Positions 1 to 6,409 of a stretch of DNA of 34,244 bases are shown here, piece by piece. This DNA comes from Candidatus Poribacteria bacterium (lineage in GTDB: Bacteria > Poribacteria > WGA-4E > WGA-3G). The stretch covers positions 1-34,244 of the forward strand of contig JAJDWI010000070.1 in NCBI GenBank assembly GCA_022825665.1, written 5' to 3'. Within the stretch, counting starts at the first letter, position 1; each line of letters begins with the position of its first letter. Under the pieces are notes generated by a model that ran no database searches, was not told the origin of the DNA, and was given only the letters and a program-made list of their open reading frames with translations. The position numbers were made by a program, and so were the translations under genes.

Positions 1-2
1 GT

Positions 3-103
3 CATCTTCTCACGCCTTGCGTCCTTTGAAGATGTGGGCATCTTTTATTGTCTTATAGACAACTCACTTGGGTTTAAGCCAAGTTTACCGTGCAGCAACT
101 GCA
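3..103. other. Cluster of short hairpins, no gene
   Basis: Successive inverted repeats are visible: CATCTTC (from 4) with GAAGATG (to 34), enclosing ACGC/GCGT; a competing GAAGATG/CATCTT pair; TTGTCT/AGACAA at 48-62; ACTTGG/CCAAGT at 66-84; TGCAG/CTGCA at 91-103. No convincing coding sequence covers 1-500. A 69-codon open frame on the minus strand (254 to 45) starts with TTG, has no ribosome binding site and resembles no family I know. The cluster could be the end of an IS200/IS605-type element or the 3' part of a structured RNA transcribed leftward from the promoter at 392-420. Confidence 0.35.
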
Positions 104-296
104 TGGGTGCCCGCCAAAGCACGACTAACGGAGAATATATGTTACCCCAAATATTCCCAGATACTTGTTTTGCGAAGTGTTTTATCACGGTTGTGTAGGG
201 TTCACCTCCACAATCTCTAAAGTGATTTGACTTCTCATCACATACGACTGGCAAGGATCACAACTTGCAGCGTATACAACCGAATGTGGCTAAGGG

Positions 297-389
297 ATTT
301 AGTCCCAATCCGTTCCAATCAAAGCAATTTGATTTGGATAGGACACCTACAGAGAGTAGGCGATTGCTTTCCTATCCAACGGACTAAAT
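297..389 (-). ncRNA. Candidate pseudoknotted structured RNA
   Basis: Read on the minus strand, four helices can form. P1 is ATTTAGTCC (389-381) with GGACTAAAT (305-297). P2 is TTGGATAGG (379-371) with CCTATCCAA (342-334). P3 is AAAGCAAT (370-363) with ATTGCTTT (328-321). P4 is CCTAC (360-356) with GTAGG (350-346). P2 and P3 interleave as an H-type pseudoknot, their 5' strands are directly adjacent, and P1 closes the whole. A competing hairpin (337-328 with 323-315) would exclude P2 and P3. A sigma-70-like promoter lies just upstream; its expected start (about 384-386) would clip the first bases of P1. Alternatively this is structured DNA at a transposon end. Confidence 0.4.
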
Positions 390-391
390 AC

Positions 392-420
392 ATGATACCG
401 CATTTTATAGAAAAAGTCAA
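392..420 (-). promoter_or_regulatory. Sigma-70-type promoter, minus strand
   Basis: On the minus strand, TTGACT (420-415) is followed by a 17-nt spacer and TATCAT (397-392). It would start transcription near 385, reading into the potential pseudoknot at 389-297 and on toward the window start. No recognisable gene lies downstream, which favours a non-coding transcript or a remnant of a mobile element. Confidence 0.45.
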
Positions 421-430
421 GGATTTTTGA

Positions 431-472
431 CGGTGTTTCATCCCAAAACTAAAGCATTGGGCTTTCACACCG
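431..472 (-). mobile_element. IS200/IS605-like terminal hairpin (remnant)
   Basis: A two-part hairpin: CGGTGT (431-436) pairs with ACACCG (467-472), and CCCAA (442-446) pairs with TTGGG (457-461). On the minus strand the inner part reads AAAGCCC...GCTTTAG...TTGGG, a layout I associate with the subterminal palindromes of IS200/IS605 elements carrying tnpB. No transposase frame is present here, so it would be an orphan end. Confidence 0.35.
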
Positions 473-503
473 CAACGTTTGGTAATATCTTGGAAATATA
501 TTC

Positions 504-1508
504 TTACCTTTTAGGTCGCGCAGGTGTTTTTGTTTCAGCTGACTCGTAAATCAGATCCATCAGTTCAGATTGAATAATACCATTCATCGGATTGGTGCGT
601 GGTTCTGCTCTACCCAGAATAGCATCAATGAAGTTATCGTCAGGGTTTCCTGCGGACATCTCAGGGGTAATCGGTGGTGGATCTATTGCCTCTCCACCTT
701 TCCAAACCTTAATCCAACCTCCACCCCAACCATCAACCTCAATCCTACCGTTGTCAAAAATGAGTGCCATGTGCGTTCCACCCGGACTTGGGCAATTACC
801 ACTTATCACCATTGAAGCAAGTACACCGTTTTCAAACTTTATGTTGATAGAGGAATTAATATCGACCTCTGTTTCCTGATTGTCAGTATAGGCATAGACT
901 TCTTCAACCTTTGACTCAACCGTCCAACACAGACTATTCAATAGATGTGCACCGCTATCATACGCCTGACCACCACCAGAAAGTTCCGGCTTTTGCCGCC
1001 ATGCTCCCATCGTTGCTCGTTTCCAATTCTGTGTGATATAACCAACCACCAATTCCAACTTACCGAAATCACCATTACGCACTATTTCACGAATATAATG
1101 GAAGTTAGCAGAACAAGGTGTGTTGTAACCAATAGTTAGTATAAGTCCTGTTTCTTCCACCTTCTCAGCAAGTTTATATGCATCTTCAGAGGAAGTAACC
1201 ATCGGTTTTTCCATCAATACATGACATCCTGCTTCAAGTGCCTGCATCCCCTGTTCAAAGTGTAAAGTGTGCGGGGTAGAAATTACAACAGCATCAGGCT
1301 TAACCTCTTTTAACATCTCACCAATATCATCATAAGCCTTTGGACGAGGGGATAAATCAGAAAGGTTCCGGTCAATATAATTGTTTGCTATGTCTGTATT
1401 TACATCACAAGTGCCAACTATTTGCACATCTTTATTACCATTCATCCGCCTTGCATGTCCAGATGAATTGCCGCCACATCCAATCATGGCGAGCCGAATT
1501 TTTGACAT
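504..1508 (-). CDS. Gfo/Idh/MocA family oxidoreductase
   Basis: 334-aa NAD(P)-dependent oxidoreductase of the Gfo/Idh/MocA family, which usually acts on sugars, inositols or related polyols. The N-terminal Rossmann fold has the dinucleotide loop IGCGGNSSG (residues 9-17), a substrate-side TPHTLH (78-83) and the family's EKP motif (100-102, catalytic lysine K101). The C-terminal alpha/beta domain carries DSGAHLLN (184-191), whose histidine is typically catalytic. Length is normal. The start is supported by AGGAGC 7 nt upstream. It lies 68 bp downstream of the PhyH gene on the same strand, so co-transcription is likely. The substrate cannot be read from the sequence. Confidence 0.93.
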   Translation of the reverse strand: MSKIRLAMIGCGGNSSGHARRMNGNKDVQIVGTCDVNTDIANNYIDRNLSDLSPRPKAYDDIGEMLKEVKPDAVVISTPHTLHFEQGMQALEAGCHVLMEKPMVTSSEDAYKLAEKVEETGLILTIGYNTPCSANFHYIREIVRNGDFGKLELVVGYITQNWKRATMGAWRQKPELSGGGQAYDSGAHLLNSLCWTVESKVEEVYAYTDNQETEVDINSSINIKFENGVLASMVISGNCPSPGGTHMALIFDNGRIEVDGWGGGWIKVWKGGEAIDPPPITPEMSAGNPDDNFIDAILGRAEPRTNPMNGIIQSELMDLIYESAETKTPARPKR

Positions 1509-1576
1509 ATTTTGCTCCTAAAAATACATATATTTTTACTTCAATTAATTTGATTGTTATCTAAACTGATTTGGTA

Positions 1577-2377
1577 TTAAGCGGTTTTAGCTAAATCGTC
1601 TACACTCAACGAACCTTCACCAAATACGCGTCTGAATGAACCTCCACGATGAGATTTTGTATCACCATGCATATAGCATACACTAAATGCTCGTCTCGGT
1701 ATGTCCGTGTCGTTAGTGCCAGAACTATGAAGCAACCAATTATGCAGCAAAACCACCTCACCAGCTTCTAATTCCAAAGGTAATGGTGTAGCGTTTTCAA
1801 CGATTTCATCAATCTGTTCCTGATTCAGAAATCCTGAACCGTGTGACGGATTTATTAAGCCGCTATGGGATCCAGGGATAATATGTACACATCCATTCTC
1901 AATCGTGGCTGTATCTAATGCTGTATAGATTGTTATCTGAGGATCACGGTCAAGATCTGTCCATCTATCTTGATGCCATACAAGGTAAGTGCCTTCTCCT
2001 GCAGGTTTATTCATAAACATTGCACGGAAACATAATATCGGGACATCTTCACCATAAATCTTCTCACATACTTCCTTAAAGGTAGGATTCTGTAAATACG
2101 TCAAAAAATACGGATCAAACTCAAGATTCTGTATTTTCCTATACAATAACGTAGCCCCCTTGTGACCTGAGGATTGAGGACCAGGTCTGCCTGTTCCAGG
2201 TTCCCTGTCAAGTTGCATCATGATTTGGTTGTAATCCAGTGGTGCTTTACCAAGCATGATGTCGTCCATACGTTGTTGTAAACGTGCAAACTCATCATCA
2301 GTCGCTACTTGACCGATACGAACAAAACCATTTTCCCAAAAATGTTCCCACTGTTCATCAGTTATCCGTTTTTCCAT
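1577..2377 (-). CDS. Phytanoyl-CoA dioxygenase (PhyH) family protein
   Basis: 266-aa Fe(II)/2-oxoglutarate-dependent dioxygenase. The double-stranded beta-helix residues are visible: HQD (H135, D137) and H217 in HNWLLHSSGTN would bind iron, and R229 in the following PRRAFS segment would bind 2-oxoglutarate. GGAGG 6 nt before the ATG supports the start. No signal peptide, so cytoplasmic. The family hydroxylates varied small molecules; the real substrate is unlikely to be phytanoyl-CoA. Pairing with a downstream Gfo/Idh/MocA oxidoreductase suggests a small-molecule catabolic or tailoring step (inference). A TATACT -10-like hexamer lies about 60 bp upstream without a clear -35. Confidence 0.93.
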   Translation of the reverse strand: MEKRITDEQWEHFWENGFVRIGQVATDDEFARLQQRMDDIMLGKAPLDYNQIMMQLDREPGTGRPGPQSSGHKGATLLYRKIQNLEFDPYFLTYLQNPTFKEVCEKIYGEDVPILCFRAMFMNKPAGEGTYLVWHQDRWTDLDRDPQITIYTALDTATIENGCVHIIPGSHSGLINPSHGSGFLNQEQIDEIVENATPLPLELEAGEVVLLHNWLLHSSGTNDTDIPRRAFSVCYMHGDTKSHRGGSFRRVFGEGSLSVDDLAKTA

Positions 2378-2488
2378 ACATTGCCTCCATTCATGCGAAC
2401 AGATTAGGTTCTAATATACCCATTGTATAGTTATACCTTATAGTATAGCACATTTGCTAATTAAAATTGATTCATAAATTATAATAAC

Positions 2489-2595
2489 CAGAGCCATTCA
2501 GTTTTCCAATCCTATTATTTTCAATATTAAGCCTTCCTTTGTAGAAGCACTCTTCGAATCGCGACCTCTTATCCTGAAAACCTTGGTTCAGACAA
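2489..2595 (+). repeat. ~107-bp interspersed repeat, copy 1
   Basis: This stretch matches the reverse complement of 19426-19533 almost throughout, with only scattered mismatches. It contains the blocks GAGCCATTCAGTTTTCCAA, CTTTGTAGAAGCACTCT, GAATCGCGA and GGTTCAGACAA. It has no open reading frame. The two copies are in inverted orientation and bracket the whole sigma-factor array. Confidence 0.8.
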
Positions 2596-2604
2596 TCAAC
2601 CTGC

Positions 2605-2668
2605 CGTAGGGGCGAGGTCGCCTCGCCCGCATCTTTGAATATCGGGCGGGGAAACCCCGCCCCTACGC
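2605..2668. repeat. Palindromic interspersed repeat (REP-like)
   Basis: Outer arms CGTAGGGGCG (2605-2614) and CGCCCCTACG (2659-2668) enclose two more hairpins, GCGAGG/CCTCGC and GGGCGGGG/CCCCGCCC. It is GC-rich in an AT-rich setting. Fragments starting GTAGGGGC recur at 19211 and 22104. Confidence 0.75.
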
Positions 2669-2699
2669 GTGTAGCGTATTCAGTGATTCAGACAACAAA

Positions 2700-2731
2700 A
2701 TACACGGATACATCCATACACGGATACATAC
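2700..2731. repeat. Two 16-bp tandem units
   Basis: ATACACGGATACAT occurs twice in tandem with a 16-bp period. It lies in non-coding DNA between the palindromic repeat and the ~375-bp element. No function is apparent. Confidence 0.6.
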
Positions 2732-2882
2732 ACCAAACCTCTTTCTCTTATCCTGCAAATCCTGAAATCCTGTAAATCCTGGTTCAGACAAAACTGAAAA
2801 CTACATCAAACATACATGAAACATATTGTTCCAATCACCATAATCCCTACCATCCAACTCTAACACCTGTTATAATATGACC

Positions 2883-3110
2883 ACTATGAAAAACAAAAAG
2901 CCTACACTACCCATAACATCAACAAAAATCGACACCCGTACCCAAAAAATATCCATCCAAAAACCGACCATAACCAAACAAATAAAAACGCACCAAAAAT
3001 GAAAAACTCAGAATTTTCAAAAACCCCTATAAACCCAGTTCCAGACTGGCATAACCCTAAATATCAAAACGCACCAATGTGCAAAAAACACCCGTTTTTG
3101 GTGCGTTTTT
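2883..3110 (+). ncRNA. Candidate ~230-nt RNA, copy 1
   Basis: A probable small transcription unit inside the repeated element. The extended -10 TGTTATAAT (2868-2876) predicts a start near 2883, and a 12-bp hairpin with a T-run (3066-3110) predicts the end. A 5-bp hairpin CCAGT/ACTGG (3035-3049) is conserved in both copies. An upstream arm, AAAAACGCACCAAAAA (2984-2999), is perfectly complementary to 3095-3110, so it could compete with the terminator stem. No clear -35 is visible. Confidence 0.45.
3066..3110 (+). terminator. Terminator-like hairpin with covariation
   Basis: AAAACGCACCAA (3066-3077) pairs with TTGGTGCGTTTT (3098-3109), loop about 20 nt, followed by T and then AGAAGGAG. The equivalent stem at 15147-15190 differs at three paired positions and all three keep pairing. 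The long loop is unusual for an intrinsic terminator. Confidence 0.55.
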
Positions 3111-3166
3111 AGAAGGAGACAAAATTTGTGATTCTTGTTGAAGAAATTGCATTTTTCTTAAAAAAG

Positions 3167-3195
3167 TGCAATTCTATACAACAAAATCGCGTTTT
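3167..3195 (+). promoter_or_regulatory. ECF-type promoter of first sigma fusion
   Basis: TGCAAT (3167-3172), 17 nt, then CGTTTT (3190-3195), preceded by an A-run and G as at the other four sites. The -10 is the least conserved of the set and the ATG is 64 nt after its first base instead of 41. ATTGCA at 3146-3151 forms an inverted repeat with the -35 element. Confidence 0.55.
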
Positions 3196-3253
3196 TAATT
3201 ATAGTGTGTTCTTATGTTGGTAAATGTCTATGTTTTCTGTATGAAGGTGTACT

Positions 3254-6200
3254 ATGAAAAATGATGATTCTGAACTAATTCAACGTACAATAGATGGTGA
3301 TCAGCACGCTTTTACTCTACTTGTGGAAAAATACCAAAAGCAGGTACACACCCTTGCGTGGCAGAAAATTGGTGACTATCACATCGCACAAGAAATAACA
3401 CAAGATGTATTCATAACTGCATATCAAAAGTTTCCAACCTTAAAACATTACAGACAATTTGCAGGATGGCTATATGTCGTTACAAACCGAAAGTGCATTT
3501 CATGGCACAGAAAGAAAAAATTTGAAACACAATCAATAGATGAGACTAATCCTATTGAGTTGGACAAAGCATATTTTTCAGATTATACGGAACATCAACG
3601 AGAGGAAGCAGCAAAAGAAACACGCCGTACCATAGTCAAAAAACTACTTAGTACCCTTAAAGAAAGTGACCGGACAGTGATAAAACTCTATTACCTCGCT
3701 GAAATGTCATGTGAAGAAATTTCAGAGTTTTTAGGTGTGTCTCCTAATACAGTGCGGAGTCGTCTCCATAGGGCACGTAACCGATTAAAGAAGGATGAAG
3801 CAATGATAAAAGAAAACTTGAGTAGTTTCCAACTACCGACACAATTTACCGAAACCATCATGGAGAAAATATCGCAACTCAATCCTGTATCCCCATCTGG
3901 AAGTAAACCTTTGGTACCATTAGCAGTTTCTGCTGTCTCTGCCATTTTGGTTCTATTCCTATTAGGGATAGGAGCGCAAAATCAAGTTCAATACCAGCAA
4001 CCGTATAGTTTAGATGCAGCATCAGAAGCAACAATAGAAATTGTTGACGCACAAATATTATTGGAATCTCCTACAACACCTAATTTAAAAAATAGAGTTG
4101 GATCTTCTAATATAACCAATAATAGCAATGGAACAGGACAAAATCCTGATACCACACCCAATGCTGCCAAAGTGGAAAATGGAATATCGAACGATAAAGG
4201 GAAATGGATTGAAACAAAAGGACCTGTTGGTGGTGCAGTACCTAATCTCTTTGCTACAAGTAAAGGGGATTTATATGCAGGTACACCCAGCGGAATCTAT
4301 AGACTCGCAGATAATAAAAAAGCATGGAAACACATCAACTCAAGAAATATCTTTTCCCATAGAAAACAATTAAGTGGTATGCGATCAGGACCAATGATAG
4401 AAAAAGATGATATCCTATATCTTGCTACAAATAAAGAATTACTTTCTTCCTCAGATCAAGGATTAACATGGAAGACTATTTCAATTCATCCAGGAGGTGA
4501 GATAATAGGCATTGTAATAACGGATCATGCATTTTACCTATCAATTACCAATGGTCTTTACCGTTCAGAAGATATCGGTGTATCTTGGGTAGAGATGACA
4601 CCATTTAATGATGAACATATAGGTGGTGAAATACATACAATTGCTTCAATTCAAAATATATTATTCGTTGGTACAAATGTAGGACTGTTTCGACTAATAG
4701 GTGATGAATGGGATCAAATATCATTTGATCGTATAGATAAAATCAATAAGAACTTTCCAATAATAACCGTGGAAGCCAAAGATAATCTGCTCTATGTTGC
4801 AAGAGGTCATAACATAAATCGACAAAATTTTGATCCTAAAGACATGCATAATGTGTTTCAAACGATATCACGGGAAAGAGACATAACTGGGTTGTCGTGG
4901 TCACTTTTCATATCATCTGATCATGGCGGCACATGGAAAAATATAACTCCCAAGAAAGATAATATTGACAAAGAGAAACTTTCAGTTGTAGATTTATTTA
5001 AGTCCAATGGAAATAAGAAGAAAGAAAATAAGAAAAGTGAAAGTCAATCTTCATATAAAGCACAAGTCTATAATCCTTTGAAATTGGTTGCCACTGAGAA
5101 TAACGTGCTTGTTATAGACAAAATGTTCTATTTTTCAAGTAATTCTGGCAATACTTGGCGAACTTTAGATAATGTAGATAACATAAGAAATGTGTTATCT
5201 ATTGTGAATTTGAATGAGAACACATACTACATAAGTGGGAGTTTTGGTATATATCGCACAACAGATATTGGGAAAACATGGAATCAATTTAATTCTGGAC
5301 TTGTAAATACAGATGTCTGGCAATTGATCGCTATTAATGGAACAATTTACGCCAACACAATATCAGGATTTGTTTATTCACCCGATGAAGGAGAATCTTG
5401 GATACCAATAAAAGGTGATACAGGTTTTATTACTCGAATAGTTGAAGATAATGGTGATATATTTGTTAGAGATGACAAAATCGGGACTCCGCGTATATTC
5501 CAACTCTCAATAGAAGAAAAGAACCTAAAGGCAATAACTGATATGCCACAATTAGATAGAATTGATCCATACAATGATAACCGCCAACTTAATCGTCCAA
5601 CTGGTTATATGGTAAATCATGTATGGCATGGAGATGGGTCCTTTCCTGAATCACAACTTGGAGGAATTAACGTTGAAAATGGAGTATATTATGTTGAATA
5701 CAACTATCATCTCTATAGATGGAAACCTAATGCTTTAAAATGGTTCGACACAGGAATATTAGATAAAGGTTTAAAGAACGATAAGTCCATACTTCACACT
5801 GTTAACAGGTTTATTGACACAGTTGGCTTTAAATTTGCAATATCAGGGAACACTGTTTACATTGGGAAAAAGGATCGTCAACTCATGCAATCTCTCTATG
5901 AAGGATTGACATGGACAGATCTCACAGGAAATCTTCCATTTCCTGTTGAATACTACAAGACGATAACATTCTCGGACGATTTTGTCTATGTAGCAACTGA
6001 CAAAGGTGTCGTTATATCGGAAAATGGAACGGATTGGCATATACTCACCGATGCGGGTGGAAATGCTCTTATTATGAATATGTTAGCAGTAAATGACGGT
6101 GAGGTATTTGGTGTGTCAAATCGTTTTGTATATCAAGGAAACAGTGATACACATACTTGGCACCAAGTCACACCTAAAATACCGTACACAGTCACTTGTA

Positions 6201-6274
6201 TTGATGTTGATGATGATATACTATATGTAGGAACGAAAAGAAGAGGTGTCCTTCGTTACAAACTTGACAAATAG
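3254..6274 (+). CDS. Membrane-tethered ECF sigma factor with beta-propeller ectodomain
   Basis: 1006 aa. Residues 7-90 form sigma region 2 (ECF type, with DYHIAQEITQDVF and GWLYVVTNRK). Residues 123-185 form region 4 with the helix-turn-helix CEEISEFLGVSPNTVRSRLHRARNRL. No region 3. A conserved juxtamembrane stretch SSFQLP...IMEKISQ precedes one transmembrane helix (about 219-239). Then come QQPYSLDAASEATIEIVDA, an Asn/Thr-rich linker (about 280-315) and a ~690-residue repeat domain with Asp boxes such as SSDQGLTW (399-406), SEDIGVSW (438-445), SSDHGGTW and TTDIGKTW, ending VLRYKLDK. Asp-box repeats fold as BNR/Ycf48-like beta-propellers. The sigma part should lie in the cytoplasm and the propeller outside it. 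Ordinary ECF sigmas are ~190 aa. The sensed signal is unknown. Confidence 0.9.
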   Translation: MKNDDSELIQRTIDGDQHAFTLLVEKYQKQVHTLAWQKIGDYHIAQEITQDVFITAYQKFPTLKHYRQFAGWLYVVTNRKCISWHRKKKFETQSIDETNPIELDKAYFSDYTEHQREEAAKETRRTIVKKLLSTLKESDRTVIKLYYLAEMSCEEISEFLGVSPNTVRSRLHRARNRLKKDEAMIKENLSSFQLPTQFTETIMEKISQLNPVSPSGSKPLVPLAVSAVSAILVLFLLGIGAQNQVQYQQPYSLDAASEATIEIVDAQILLESPTTPNLKNRVGSSNITNNSNGTGQNPDTTPNAAKVENGISNDKGKWIETKGPVGGAVPNLFATSKGDLYAGTPSGIYRLADNKKAWKHINSRNIFSHRKQLSGMRSGPMIEKDDILYLATNKELLSSSDQGLTWKTISIHPGGEIIGIVITDHAFYLSITNGLYRSEDIGVSWVEMTPFNDEHIGGEIHTIASIQNILFVGTNVGLFRLIGDEWDQISFDRIDKINKNFPIITVEAKDNLLYVARGHNINRQNFDPKDMHNVFQTISRERDITGLSWSLFISSDHGGTWKNITPKKDNIDKEKLSVVDLFKSNGNKKKENKKSESQSSYKAQVYNPLKLVATENNVLVIDKMFYFSSNSGNTWRTLDNVDNIRNVLSIVNLNENTYYISGSFGIYRTTDIGKTWNQFNSGLVNTDVWQLIAINGTIYANTISGFVYSPDEGESWIPIKGDTGFITRIVEDNGDIFVRDDKIGTPRIFQLSIEEKNLKAITDMPQLDRIDPYNDNRQLNRPTGYMVNHVWHGDGSFPESQLGGINVENGVYYVEYNYHLYRWKPNALKWFDTGILDKGLKNDKSILHTVNRFIDTVGFKFAISGNTVYIGKKDRQLMQSLYEGLTWTDLTGNLPFPVEYYKTITFSDDFVYVATDKGVVISENGTDWHILTDAGGNALIMNMLAVNDGEVFGVSNRFVYQGNSDTHTWHQVTPKIPYTVTCIDVDDDILYVGTKRRGVLRYKLDK

Positions 6275-6345
6275 TATTAATTTAAAAATCCCTACTATGT
6301 TCATCTAAGGTTCAGCCAGAACAATTGCATTCTTATGTTGAATTA

Positions 6346-6374
6346 TGCAATTATTCTCCTCAAATTCGCGTCTA
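6346..6374 (+). promoter_or_regulatory. ECF-type promoter of second sigma fusion
   Basis: TGCAAT (6346-6351), 17 nt, CGTCTA (6369-6374); the -10 begins exactly 41 nt before the ATG at 6410. ATTGCA at 6324-6329 forms an inverted repeat with the -35, as upstream of the first fusion. Confidence 0.65.
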
Positions 6375-6409
6375 TATATTAAAAGAACACTGACATATTG
6401 AGGTCTAAG

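Larger units (their letters stand above)
2748..3124 (+). repeat. ~375-bp element, copy 1
   Basis: Matches 14827-15204 in the same orientation over its whole length at an identity I judge around 80% by eye. Order of parts: several ATCCTG-containing short repeats, GGTTCAGA and AACTGAAAAC, a T-poor stretch, an extended -10 box (TGTTATAAT ending at 2876), ~230 bp of A/C-rich sequence, and a terminator-like hairpin followed by AGAAGGAG. The short open frames inside (38 codons from 2886, another from 3000) are not preserved in the second copy. Confidence 0.75.

Noticed and set aside
60-110. CACGGTAAAC on the minus strand, as in RNase P RNA
   Set aside because: The other conserved RNase P blocks (for example GAGGAAAGTCC) are absent on either strand around it.
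45-254. 69-codon minus-strand frame near the window start
   Set aside because: TTG start, no ribosome binding site, no recognisable family, and it overlaps many hairpins.
297-389. Assignment of the pseudoknot as an HDV-like ribozyme
   Set aside because: The order of helices agrees, but the P1.1 pairs and a P4 helix are not visible, and an outer closing helix is present. Kept only as a structured-RNA candidate.
3128-3223. Short GTG-started frame after AGAAGGAG downstream of the first repeat element
   Set aside because: It spans the predicted ECF promoter, encodes no recognisable peptide, and has no counterpart after the second element.
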